Source: UBA1876 sp003446665
GTDB lineage: Bacteria; Synergistota; Synergistia; Synergistales; Thermovirgaceae
DNA: 64,000 nt
Direction of reading: 5' to 3'
Assembly: GCA_040616305.1 (NCBI GenBank)
Contig: CP159918.1
Coordinates: 1,364,001-1,428,000 of the forward strand
The translations under genes and the position numbers were made by a program. Below, piece by piece: positions 50,136 to 59,070 of the stretch; position 1 is the first letter of the stretch; every line of letters starts with the position of its first letter. Below the pieces are notes generated by a model that ran no database searches, was not told the DNA's origin, and saw only the letters and a list, made by a program, of their open reading frames with translations.

Positions 50136-51422
50136 CTACAAACCACGGCGGATCATCTGCTCACGTTTTGGACCGACGCCGATGAAAACCACCGGCACTC
50201 CTGTCTCTTTCTCAATAAATTCCACGTATTTTCTGGCTTGCTCCGGCAGGGAATCGAAATTCTTGCAATTACTGGTGTCCTCTTCCCAGCCTTCAAATTC
50301 CTTGTATACAGGTTTTACCTTTTCCAGAAAGGAATAACCTCCTTTAAAATCTTCTACACGCTGCCCCTCATGGGAATAAGCGACGCAGACGGGAAGTTTC
50401 TTTTCTCCGGAAAGAACGTCGAGCTTCGTCAGGGCGATCCCCGTAAGGCCGTTGACCCTCACGGCATGTTTCAGGGCCACGAGATCAAGCCATCCGCATC
50501 TACGAGGGCGTCCCGTCGTAGCACCATACTCTCCCCCCCGTTCCCTGAGTCGGTTTGCCGATTCTTCATCGGCTTCCGTCGGGAAAGGACCGGAACCGAC
50601 TCTGGTGCAGTAGGCTTTTGCCACTCCTGTCATGCGTGTGATTTGTACCGGGCCTATGCCGGCGCCGGTGCAACCCCCTCCTCCTACGGCATTCGAACTG
50701 GTCACGTAGGGGTACGTCCCGTGGTCCACGTCGAGGAGGGTTCCCTGTGCCCCTTCCAGAAGAACCGTATCCCCTGCCTCGATCGCCCTGTAAATTACCA
50801 GTGAACCGTCCCCGACATAGGGGGCGAGTTTCTCGCCCCAGGCTAGAGCCTGATCGTATATCTCGCCAAAAGAAAGGGGCGATTCCTCGTAAATCCGGGT
50901 CAAAAGCAAATTGTCATATTCAAGGTTGAAGGTCAGTTTTTCCCTGAGGACATCGGGTTCCAGAAGGTCCTCTACACGTATACCACGCCTGGCTACCTTA
51001 TCCATGTAACAGGGACCTATTCCCCTTCTCGTCGTTCCGATTCTTTTCCCGGTTCCTCGAAACCGTTCCTCCATGCCGTCTAGAACCTTGTGATAGGGCA
51101 TTACCACATGGGCATTCCCGCTCAGAACGAGACGAGCCCTGTCCTTTCCTTTTCCCTGCAGGCCTTCAAGTTCCTCTATCAGTTGTTGCGGATCGACGAC
51201 TACTCCGTTTCCGATCACGCAGGTCTTGCCAGGATAAAGCATTCCCGAAGGAAGCAGGTGGAATATATAGGTCTCGCCTTCTGCCATTACGGTATGACCC
51301 GCATTGGCACCACCCTGATACCGGACGACCACGTCGACCCTTGAAGTGACGGCGTCTACGACACGCCCTTTACCTTCGTCACCCCATTGCGTTCCTATGA
51401 TCGCCTCGACCTTGCCTTTCAT
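50136..51422 (-). CDS. purA: Adenylosuccinate synthetase
   Basis: A 428-residue enzyme of AMP synthesis (IMP + aspartate + GTP). It has the P-loop GTQWGDEGKGR, the QGGANAGHTVM segment, TTRRGIGPCYMDK and the C-terminal GVGPKREQMI. ATG 51422 follows GGGGAGG. It is the last gene of the long envelope/division cluster, 3 bp beyond the deacetylase gene. Confidence 0.97.
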   Translation of the reverse strand: MKGKVEAIIGTQWGDEGKGRVVDAVTSRVDVVVRYQGGANAGHTVMAEGETYIFHLLPSGMLYPGKTCVIGNGVVVDPQQLIEELEGLQGKGKDRARLVLSGNAHVVMPYHKVLDGMEERFRGTGKRIGTTRRGIGPCYMDKVARRGIRVEDLLEPDVLREKLTFNLEYDNLLLTRIYEESPLSFGEIYDQALAWGEKLAPYVGDGSLVIYRAIEAGDTVLLEGAQGTLLDVDHGTYPYVTSSNAVGGGGCTGAGIGPVQITRMTGVAKAYCTRVGSGPFPTEADEESANRLRERGGEYGATTGRPRRCGWLDLVALKHAVRVNGLTGIALTKLDVLSGEKKLPVCVAYSHEGQRVEDFKGGYSFLEKVKPVYKEFEGWEEDTSNCKNFDSLPEQARKYVEFIEKETGVPVVFIGVGPKREQMIRRGL

Positions 51423-51425
51423 CTG

Positions 51426-52217
51426 CTATTCCTCCCCAGCGCCGCGCAAAATCCTCGAAAGGTATTCGGGCACAGTGACAAATTCTACATCAGGTAGAGG
51501 TGATTCGTACAGCGCAAACAGAAACGGAATCGTTTCGGGCCTCGCATGACATATACCTATGGCTCCGCCGTTTTTTTTGGCAATACGCACAAGTTCATAA
51601 AAACGGCTCCACATGTAATCCGCATTGGCTTCGTGATCCAGGAAAATGCTGTTTTTCCCGGCCGGGATTCCCCAATCTCTTGCAACCTTGTAAGCGACTG
51701 AGCTGGAGCTCGTTCTGCTATCGATCAAAAGAAGGCCTTCGGCAGCTACTTCTTCTACGACGGCTTTCATAACTTCCGGGTCTGAGGTAGCCTTGGACCC
51801 CCGGTGGTTATTTAGCCCGGACGTTCCAGGGAGCGACCAAAGCGCATTCCGCACGACACGTCGAATATGGTCCCTGGGCATTCCCACACCTACGAGAAAC
51901 CCTCCCTTCGGCGGATCTGTTTCCGCCTGCATAGGCAGATGGGTAAGAAAGGGAATCCCCGTCCGGCGGGCCAAATCCGCCGTCCAAAGACTATATGACT
52001 TGTAGGGGATTATCGCCCAGGTGACAGGGATGGGAAGCCGGGAAAGCCTCTCTGCTGCTTCGCGGGAATAGCCCAGATCGTCAATCAGAATGGCAACAGG
52101 GACCTTATCTTTCTTTTGCGAAACGGCAAGACCAGTCGCAGGTTTTAACAGCGCACCAGCAATTAGCAAAGACAACAAAAGACAAAGCATCAGGCGCATT
52201 CCGGATTTTTTAGCCAT
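51426..52217 (-). CDS. Divergent polysaccharide deacetylase family protein
   Basis: 263 residues with a signal peptide (LMLCLLLSLLIAGALL). It has the divergent deacetylase (YibQ-like) motifs VAILIDDLGYS, ipvTWAIIPY, LTHLPMQAE and NNHRGSKATSD. In other genomes this family is often next to a carboxyl-terminal protease and EnvC, as here. It may act on peptidoglycan or other envelope glycans, but the substrate is unknown. Confidence 0.85.
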   Translation of the reverse strand: MAKKSGMRLMLCLLLSLLIAGALLKPATGLAVSQKKDKVPVAILIDDLGYSREAAERLSRLPIPVTWAIIPYKSYSLWTADLARRTGIPFLTHLPMQAETDPPKGGFLVGVGMPRDHIRRVVRNALWSLPGTSGLNNHRGSKATSDPEVMKAVVEEVAAEGLLLIDSRTSSSSVAYKVARDWGIPAGKNSIFLDHEANADYMWSRFYELVRIAKKNGGAIGICHARPETIPFLFALYESPLPDVEFVTVPEYLSRILRGAGEE

Positions 52218-52231
52218 TCTTTAGATGCCTT

Positions 52232-53407
52232 TCACTGCCGGCTGTTCAGTTCTTTCAAGGCCCGCTGCAATTGTTCGTCTTCTCGGCGATCCTTGCCGAA
52301 TTCCCCGTCCACCTCAATGTCAGGCGCGAGGCCGACCTTGTCTATGACGGTTCCCGCCGGCGTATAGTATTTTGCTATGGTAACAAATATCCCCGACGAA
52401 TCGGGAAGGCTGAAGAGCGTCTGCACCGAGCCTTTACCGAAGGTCTGTTTACCCACAAGCACAGCACGGTCGTGATCTTTCAAAGCACCGGCCAGAATCT
52501 CGGAAGCACTGGCGCTGCCTTCGTTTACAAGTACGACAGCAGGCAGATCCGTCTCGGCGCCTGAAGTCGCGTAAAGGACTTCGTTGGCCCTGTCGAAACG
52601 ACCCCTGGTGCTGACGATAACCCCTTCTTCGAGAAACATGTCAGCGATATCCACACAAACGGACAGCAGGCCGCCCGGGTTATTCCTTAAATCTATAACC
52701 AGGCCCTGTGCACCTTTGGATTCTACATCCCTCAAGGCATCCTGAAACTCCCATTCCGTCCTCTGGTTGAACTGGGAGATCCTCAGATAGCCTGTTTCTC
52801 CTATCATTTCGTGCCTGACTGTATGTATTTGTATATTTTCCCTCTTGATATCAAATTTCAGAAGCTGCTCCTCGCCCTCGCGCCTTATCCAGATAGTCAC
52901 GTCTGTTCCAGGCTTTCCGCGCAGTGTGTCTACCACCTTGTTCTGGTCCCAACCGAGGATGACCTCTTCATCGATCTTTACTATTTCATCCTTGGGTTTC
53001 AGTCCCGCCCTGTCTGCCGGCGTCCCCTCGATTGGGCTTATTATGAGAGTACGTCCGTCTCTTTGGCTGATATAGATCCCGAGGCCGCCGTATTCGCCCT
53101 GCATCTCTATTTCCTCTTCCTTGAGCGCGTCGGGGTCCACAAAGCGGGTATAAGGATCATCCCAGGCTTTAACCATCCCGTGAATGGCTCCATATACAAG
53201 ATCCTTTTCTTTTATTTCCGAAAACCCGTCCACGTGATAGGTCTCCACAATCGTCCTGGCCTGTTTGATAAGCCACAAATCTGAGGCTGAAAAGGGTACG
53301 ATCCGAGAGAGGTCGTATTCCTCGCTCGCCCTCGCGGAAAAGATCCCGCCGGCTATCAGAGAACCTATAAGGATTCCAAGCAATATATCGCGAAACCTTC
53401 GAGACAT
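52232..53407 (-). CDS. ctpA: Carboxyl-terminal processing protease (S41)
   Basis: 391 residues: an N-terminal membrane anchor or signal (LLGILIGSLIAGGIFSA), a PDZ domain (about 95-175: YGGLGIYISQ to GLKPKDEIV), and the S41 core with DLRNNPGG and the catalytic Ser/Lys region NEGSASASEILAGAL and GKQTFGKGSVQ. Such proteases control cell-wall hydrolases in other bacteria. It lies downstream of the EnvC-like gene. Confidence 0.93.
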   Translation of the reverse strand: MSRRFRDILLGILIGSLIAGGIFSARASEEYDLSRIVPFSASDLWLIKQARTIVETYHVDGFSEIKEKDLVYGAIHGMVKAWDDPYTRFVDPDALKEEEIEMQGEYGGLGIYISQRDGRTLIISPIEGTPADRAGLKPKDEIVKIDEEVILGWDQNKVVDTLRGKPGTDVTIWIRREGEEQLLKFDIKRENIQIHTVRHEMIGETGYLRISQFNQRTEWEFQDALRDVESKGAQGLVIDLRNNPGGLLSVCVDIADMFLEEGVIVSTRGRFDRANEVLYATSGAETDLPAVVLVNEGSASASEILAGALKDHDRAVLVGKQTFGKGSVQTLFSLPDSSGIFVTIAKYYTPAGTVIDKVGLAPDIEVDGEFGKDRREDEQLQRALKELNSRQ

Positions 53408-53436
53408 TTTCCTCGCTCCATCCCTTCAGTACTTTT

Positions 53437-54648
53437 TCAGCGTCCCAGGTATCTCATCGGATCCCGTGCTTCTCCATTGACCCTTACCTCGAAGTGCAAA
53501 TGCGGCCCCGTGGTTACCCCGGTCCTGCCCACGCTCCCGATTCTCTGCCCGACCTTGACTCCTTGCCCTTCCTGTACATGAATTCTCGAAAGATGGGCGT
53601 AGACGGTGGTGAGATCGCTTCCGTGGTCTATTATGATTACCTGGCCGTAGCCTCGCAGCCATCCGGCATAGAGCACCTCTCCGGATTCGGCGGCTCTGAC
53701 GGGATCCCCCTCACGGCCATCTATATCTATGCCCGTATGCATGGTCTTGGTCTTGAACGTCGGGTGCACGCGCATGCCGAAAGTACTCATTATTTCGCCT
53801 TTGACAGGCCATTGAAGCTTCCCGCCTTTGTAAGTGAGTGCAGCCCTGTTACGCGCCGCCGCCAGCTGCCTTTTTCTTTCCAGAAGCTGCTTGATCTTGT
53901 TCTGCAATTCCTTTTCTGCCTGCTGGAGTTCACGCATGGCGCGTGTATGGGCTTCTTTCCTCTCGGACAGGGAATCCAGCATGCTTTCCCTTTGCTTTTC
54001 TGCGGCTTTCAACGCCCTTTTTTTCTCCTCCAGGTCCGTCCTCTGTTGCTGGAGAGTCTTTTTTTGATACTCCAGCTCTGCCCTGGCAGCCTGAAGCTTT
54101 TTTGCCGACTGGGACAGCTCCTTTATGATCTGCTGGTCCTGTCTTGCTATTTTCGACAGAAGATAGGAATTGGTCATGGCTTCGTGAGCATTTACGGCCG
54201 AAAACAACAGGTTGAAATTGGCCACATCGCCGTATTTGTATATCGCGACAATTCTTTCCCCAAAAACGTTTTTCGTCAGCTCTATCTGCTTTTCCGTCCT
54301 GGCAATCTCTTCTTCCGTCTCTTTTATCTTGAGCCGGGTATGCTCTTCCTTTAAAGAGACGAGACGAATTTGCTGCTCCAAAAGGGTGATGTTCTGGTTG
54401 ATCTGCGAAATATCATTGAGTATGGATTTCTCCTTTTTTTTCGTTTGAATTACTTGCCGCTGGTGATATTCAATTTGCCTTTTTATTGTCTCCAGCCGTT
54501 TTTCCTCGCTATTTATGGTTCCCTCAAGCTGTGAGATATCGGCCGCATCAGCAAAGGGAATCCCTGCAAATAGCACCTGCAGAAGGCAAATCAACAAAAA
54601 AAGCCGCCAAATCTTCCCGAATGTCCGTATCTTTGGCAATGAGAACAT
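53437..54648 (-). CDS. envC: EnvC-like murein hydrolase activator (M23)
   Basis: About 403 residues. A signal peptide (LFLLICLLQVLFAGIPFADA), long coiled coils (about 30-255) and a C-terminal M23 domain with HTGIDIDGREGDPV, HGSDLTTVYAHL and GPHLHFEVR. Metal-binding residues of an active LytM domain are kept, unlike in E. coli EnvC. ATG 54648 has GGAGG almost adjacent; TTG 54639, ten bases from it, may be the real start. It follows ftsX and probably is the partner that FtsEX activates. Confidence 0.88.
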   Translation of the reverse strand: MFSLPKIRTFGKIWRLFLLICLLQVLFAGIPFADAADISQLEGTINSEEKRLETIKRQIEYHQRQVIQTKKKEKSILNDISQINQNITLLEQQIRLVSLKEEHTRLKIKETEEEIARTEKQIELTKNVFGERIVAIYKYGDVANFNLLFSAVNAHEAMTNSYLLSKIARQDQQIIKELSQSAKKLQAARAELEYQKKTLQQQRTDLEEKKRALKAAEKQRESMLDSLSERKEAHTRAMRELQQAEKELQNKIKQLLERKRQLAAARNRAALTYKGGKLQWPVKGEIMSTFGMRVHPTFKTKTMHTGIDIDGREGDPVRAAESGEVLYAGWLRGYGQVIIIDHGSDLTTVYAHLSRIHVQEGQGVKVGQRIGSVGRTGVTTGPHLHFEVRVNGEARDPMRYLGR

Positions 54649-54667
54649 TCCTCCGCACCCCCCAGTT

Positions 54668-55555
54668 TTACTGGGGCCGTGTTGCCGCCCTGATGAATTT
54701 GGAAACAGCCAACCAACTGCAAATCCATCCAATTGTAACCCCGCCGCCCACCAAGACAATACCCAGCCTCAAAACAAGCTCGCGGTCTTTTATCAGCGTC
54801 AAAAACGGCAACGAATGAATCAAGGCATTTATGGCATAACCATATGAAAAATAAAGAATCCCGCTCGCAAACAACGCACCTAAAACTCCAAGGGTGACTC
54901 CCTGAAGGACAAAAGGAAAAGCAACAAAGGCGGGCGTGGCGCCCACAAGGAGCATCGTCTCGATTTCGTCTTTTCTGGCATAAACGCTTATCCTTATAGT
55001 ATTGAAAAGCACAAGAGAAGCCGCCGCAATGCAAATGACCAAAATAACCATAGACAAGCGGGAAACAAAAGAAGATATCTTCCCCAGACGATCCGCCAGC
55101 TCCCCTGAATACACCACGTCGTCTACTTCTGGCATCGCTATAAGTTCCCTGGCGACAACCGTGGCAAACTCGGCCTTTTTCACCTGGACCTGCACGCTGG
55201 CGGGAAGCGGATTGTCACCCAGTAATGTCACGGCATCAGCTTGGCTACCCAATCTTGCCTTGAGGCTTTCGAGCGCCTGCTGAGGCGTAATCGTCTCGAC
55301 TGAAGCCACGCATTCCATGGCCTGCATTTTCCCGGCCACAGTCAGCATCGATTCTTCTCCGTCCTTTACGTAAGCCTGCACAAACAGGTTGCTTTCCACT
55401 CCCGCAATCATAGCCCTGGTGTTCATGACCAAAAGGACGCTTGCACCAACGAGATAAAAAACCGCCACCGCTGTTACAAAAGTCAGGACGCTTAGACCGA
55501 GGTTTCGAGCAAGAAGACGCCAGGTGTCGCGGAGAATATATCTAAAGATCGCCAT
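54668..55555 (-). CDS. ftsX: Cell division protein FtsX
   Basis: 295 residues, four membrane segments: one near residue 20-40, then a periplasmic domain (about 45-150), three at the end. The FtsX/MacB-type core SVYARKDEIETMLLVGATPAFV is present. ATG 55555 (MAIFRYIL) has GAGGC upstream and overlaps ftsE by 14 bp. Confidence 0.94.
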   Translation of the reverse strand: MAIFRYILRDTWRLLARNLGLSVLTFVTAVAVFYLVGASVLLVMNTRAMIAGVESNLFVQAYVKDGEESMLTVAGKMQAMECVASVETITPQQALESLKARLGSQADAVTLLGDNPLPASVQVQVKKAEFATVVARELIAMPEVDDVVYSGELADRLGKISSFVSRLSMVILVICIAAASLVLFNTIRISVYARKDEIETMLLVGATPAFVAFPFVLQGVTLGVLGALFASGILYFSYGYAINALIHSLPFLTLIKDRELVLRLGIVLVGGGVTIGWICSWLAVSKFIRAATRPQ

Positions 55556-56237
55556 CCGCCTCGTACCTGCCTTTCCTTTCGTCCCTGACAACGCGTCCTC
55601 TCCTGATGCCTACGACACGTTGCCTGAATTCGTCGACTATATACTGATTATGAGTGGCCACCAGTACAGTCGTTCCCGAGGCATTGATCGAAAGGAGTAT
55701 GCTCATGATATCTTCCGCCGTAGCTAGGTCAAGGTTGCCCGTTGGTTCGTCTGCGAGCAATATGCCGGGGCAGTTTACCATAGCTCTTGCGATGGCAACT
55801 CGTTGTTGCTCTCCGCCCGAAAGTTGTTCAGGGTATAGATGCCGTCTCCTCCAGAGGCCAAGCCTGTCCAGAATTTCTCCGGTCCTTTCCCGAACGAGGT
55901 TTTTCGGCATGCCTATGGCTTCCTGCACAAAGGCTATGTTTTCATAGACCGTAAGGCCTTCTATCAATCTGAAATCCTGAAATACCACCCCTATGTCACG
56001 TCTGTAGTAGGCAAGGTCGATAGCACCAAGGGAACGCAAATTGCAATCACCTACTGTTATTTGCCCTTTGGTAGGGACAAGTTCACGGGTTATCAGTCTC
56101 ATTAGCGTCGTTTTCCCCGATCCGGTCGGTCCTACAAGGTAAACAAAGTCGCCCTGGGGTATCGTCAGGTAGACGTCACGAAGTGCGACTATATCGGGAT
56201 AAAACTGCTTGGTAACTCCCGAAATCCGGATCTCCAT
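55542..56237 (-). CDS. ftsE: Cell division ATPase FtsE
   Basis: 231 residues. ABC ATPase with Walker A (GPTGSGKTT), signature LSGGEQQRV and Walker B (GILLADEPTGNLD). ATG 56237 follows AGGAGGT. It overlaps the transketolase stop. With FtsX it drives septal hydrolase activation. Confidence 0.96.
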   Translation of the reverse strand: MEIRISGVTKQFYPDIVALRDVYLTIPQGDFVYLVGPTGSGKTTLMRLITRELVPTKGQITVGDCNLRSLGAIDLAYYRRDIGVVFQDFRLIEGLTVYENIAFVQEAIGMPKNLVRERTGEILDRLGLWRRRHLYPEQLSGGEQQRVAIARAMVNCPGILLADEPTGNLDLATAEDIMSILLSINASGTTVLVATHNQYIVDEFRQRVVGIRRGRVVRDERKGRYEADGDL

Positions 56238-57178
56238 CACGACCTCCTGCGTAGCGCCCAAACTTGAGCGGCGGCTCCGACGATCTCGCGGTAAGTCAAA
56301 CCATAATATTCCTGTAATTCTTTTGGACTACCGCTTTGCCCATACCTGTCGTTGATAGCTACCGACCTCATCGGCACCGGAAACCCTGTAGCCGTCAATC
56401 TTGCCACTGCCTCGGACAGGCCTCCGATAACATTGTGTTCTTCTGCCACAACACAACAACCCGTCCTGCGGAGGGACGAAAGAATGAGCTGTTCAGGAAG
56501 AGGCTTTATGCTGTAGCAGTCAATTATTTCGGCATTTATACCCTGTTTCTCGAGGATCTCTGCGGCCTTGATCGCCTCATTAACCATTATGCCACAGGTA
56601 CAGAAGGTTACTCCGTCACCCTCCTTGAGCATCCGTCCACCTCCTGCCTCGAAATCCCTTTCATTATTTTCATACACCTCTGGGACAGGTTCACGCCCAA
56701 GCCGCAAATAGACCGGACCTTCTATCTCGGCCGAAAGAAAGGTAAGTTCCCTTGCCGCCACAGCGTCGGCCGCTACAAGGACATTCATGTTCGGGAGGCT
56801 CCTCATGAGAGCTATATCCTCCGTCGCCTGGTGTGTAATGCCATCCTCTCCGACGGTAATGCCCCCGTGAGTCCCCACCAGTTTGACATTCAGGCCCGGC
56901 ATGGCAACTGTAGTCCTGATCTGGTCGAAGGCCCTGGTCACGAGAAAAGCCGCGAAAGAGCAGGCGAAAGGGACTTTGCCGCACAAGGCCATCCCCGATG
57001 CGGACTGCACCAGGTCCTGTTCGGAAACTCCGACGTTGAAGAACCTGTCGCCGAACTGCCTGGAAAACGCCGAAGCCCTGGTCGAGGAGGCAAGGTCGGC
57101 ATCCAGCACCACTATGTCTTCACGGAGCGAACCCAGCTTCAACAGGGCTTCACCGAAGGCGTCACGGGTACTTTTCAT
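56237..57178 (-). CDS. Transketolase, C-terminal half
   Basis: 313 residues: the pyrimidine and C-terminal domains of a split transketolase (DLASSTRASAFSRQFGDRF, GVSEQDLVQSASGMAL, HGGITVGEDGITHQ). ATG 57178 has GAGTGGTG upstream. It overlaps the N-terminal half gene by 17 bp, so the two chains are made together. Confidence 0.92.
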   Translation of the reverse strand: MKSTRDAFGEALLKLGSLREDIVVLDADLASSTRASAFSRQFGDRFFNVGVSEQDLVQSASGMALCGKVPFACSFAAFLVTRAFDQIRTTVAMPGLNVKLVGTHGGITVGEDGITHQATEDIALMRSLPNMNVLVAADAVAARELTFLSAEIEGPVYLRLGREPVPEVYENNERDFEAGGGRMLKEGDGVTFCTCGIMVNEAIKAAEILEKQGINAEIIDCYSIKPLPEQLILSSLRRTGCCVVAEEHNVIGGLSEAVARLTATGFPVPMRSVAINDRYGQSGSPKELQEYYGLTYREIVGAAAQVWALRRRS

Positions 57179-58040
57179 AGGGTTCACCACTCTCTGTTTC
57201 TTCTGCGTAATCCTCGGACATGTTTTCCAACTCCCCCAGGGCTTCCTCCATGCTATGTCTTCCCAAAGGTTCGGCGGGGCGTCTCCTGAATTTTTCAGCG
57301 ATGGTTACACCTTTACCGGGTTTGGTTACCGCAAGAATCACTGTAGGGGTCCTGTCATTTGAAAGCGCGTCATTCATGGCTTTTTCAATACTTTCCATTT
57401 CGTGGCCATCACATTTCAGCGTGGCCCAGCCGAAAGCCTCGAATTTAGCCGCAACGGGCTCGATGCCTTTTATCTTCGAAACGGAGCCTTCCATCTGGAC
57501 TCCATTCAAGTCGACTATAGCTACAAGATTGCCGAGCCTCCAATGGGAGGCGGTCATTGCTGATTCCCAGACTGCCCCTTCCTGGAGTTCCCCGTCACCA
57601 AGGATCGCGAAGACTCTGGAATTTTTCGAGTCAAGTCTAAGGGCAAGAGCCATTCCGCCGGCTATACCCAACCCCATGCCCAAAGACCCGCTGGGTGCGT
57701 CTACTCCCGGGGTTCTCGGGTATTCAGGGTGTCCCTGCAGCATAGAACCCAGACGTCGGTAATTCCAGAGTTCGTCCCTGTCGAAAAAGCCCCGGTTTGC
57801 AAGTACTGCATACAAAGCCGCACAACTATGGCCCTTGCTCAACACAAGGCGGTCACGGTCGGGCCACAAGGGTTGCTCAGGACGGATTCTCATCTTTTCC
57901 CAGTACAGGTAAACCAGAATATCCACCACAGACAGGGAAGACACAAGATGGCCTGCTTTCGCGACTCCAATCATGCGGACTATGTCCTTTCGGACAGTCA
58001 GCGTCGTCTTTTCAAGAGTTTTTTTCCGTTCAGCATTCAT
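57162..58040 (-). CDS. Transketolase, N-terminal half
   Basis: 292 residues: the TPP-binding domain with GHSCAALYA, GSLGMGLGIAGGMA and the TPP motif GDGELQEGAVWE ending DLNG. ATG 58040 follows GGAG. It moves two-carbon units in the pentose phosphate pathway together with the C-terminal chain. It starts 5 bp after csaB. Confidence 0.93.
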   Translation of the reverse strand: MNAERKKTLEKTTLTVRKDIVRMIGVAKAGHLVSSLSVVDILVYLYWEKMRIRPEQPLWPDRDRLVLSKGHSCAALYAVLANRGFFDRDELWNYRRLGSMLQGHPEYPRTPGVDAPSGSLGMGLGIAGGMALALRLDSKNSRVFAILGDGELQEGAVWESAMTASHWRLGNLVAIVDLNGVQMEGSVSKIKGIEPVAAKFEAFGWATLKCDGHEMESIEKAMNDALSNDRTPTVILAVTKPGKGVTIAEKFRRRPAEPLGRHSMEEALGELENMSEDYAEETESGEPYEKYP

Positions 58041-58044
58041 GGCT

Positions 58045-59070
58045 TCACTTGCTCCTTCCCGGGAAAACCTTTTCGAGGGTATCTCGCATTGTTACAGTCA
58101 ATGCTTCACGGGTTTCTGCAAGTCGCCCGGGCAGGTCGTCATCGCGGGCTTCCAGTGCAGGCAACATGCCAACCCCGCTCCATTGAGGAAGGTGCCATTC
58201 GTTTGCGAAAGAGGAGACTTTAGGATCATATGGTACGGCAACACAACTATGCCCCATCATAACGGAGAGGACGCAGAAATGAAGTCGCATTCCGAAAGCA
58301 GCTGAAGCATCGGCCCACACTTGATACACACCGTCGCTGGATGTTATTAGCCTGATCTCTTTAAAGCGTATGATACCTTTTCCCTGCAATTCAGTCATGC
58401 ATCGCTCGTCTTCAGGCGAAAGCGCCACCCCGATAATTTTTTCGCCTGAACGCGAGGCGTATTCCTGGACGGCCGCGGCTGCCCTTTCAGGGAGATCGTT
58501 CTTCCAGGGTCTGACGTTAAGCAGAATGCTGCCGCCCCTCCCAGAACACCCGGTTTCATCGGAAAGGGCGAAAACCGGATCTGGAGCTTGTCCGACATCA
58601 AGGTTTTTTTTCAACAGCCATTCGGCCGATAGCCTGTCGCGCACCACCCGAACCCTGCAGCGACGAAACGCGTCAAAGGCAAGGTACTCCGCAAGCCTTC
58701 TTTCAAGGGGACCTATCGACTGTCCGAAAGCCCAGGGGATACAGCCGGCTTTTTCCGCCATCCTAATAGTACCCCAGTAATAAAAACAGGAACGCAAACT
58801 GGTCGAATCCTGAAAAAGGCCTCCGCCACCCAACAGAAAGGATTCCGTTTTTTTTAAGCCTTTCCAGACTGCTATTGGGTCGTTCCGGTCCACTGCACCG
58901 GTATTTAATTTCCTTTCCGTTTCTTCCGGAGTTTTCGACAGAACCAGAATTTCCCGGCGCTCGATGCCTTCTTTTTCCAGGAGCTTTACAATCCCTTCAG
59001 CCAAAAGCTCGTCGCCTAGATTCCCATATCCGTAGTATCCACAGATGGCGACGAGAAAATCTTTTTTCAC
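58045..59070 (-). CDS. csaB: Polysaccharide pyruvyl transferase CsaB
   Basis: 341 residues. The N-terminus VAICGYYGYGNLGDELLAEG and later GGGGLFQDSTS and AFGMRLHFCVLS fit CsaB, which adds ketal pyruvate to cell-wall polysaccharide for S-layer attachment. GTG 59070 overlaps the previous stop (GTGA); longer frames overlap the DUF5693 gene. No SLH-domain protein is in the window. Confidence 0.9.
   Translation of the reverse strand: MKKDFLVAICGYYGYGNLGDELLAEGIVKLLEKEGIERREILVLSKTPEETERKLNTGAVDRNDPIAVWKGLKKTESFLLGGGGLFQDSTSLRSCFYYWGTIRMAEKAGCIPWAFGQSIGPLERRLAEYLAFDAFRRCRVRVVRDRLSAEWLLKKNLDVGQAPDPVFALSDETGCSGRGGSILLNVRPWKNDLPERAAAAVQEYASRSGEKIIGVALSPEDERCMTELQGKGIIRFKEIRLITSSDGVYQVWADASAAFGMRLHFCVLSVMMGHSCVAVPYDPKVSSFANEWHLPQWSGVGMLPALEARDDDLPGRLAETREALTVTMRDTLEKVFPGRSK

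Noticed and set aside
56336..57289. 317-codon plus-strand frame over the transketolase genes
   Set aside because: Antisense shadow of two well-supported genes.
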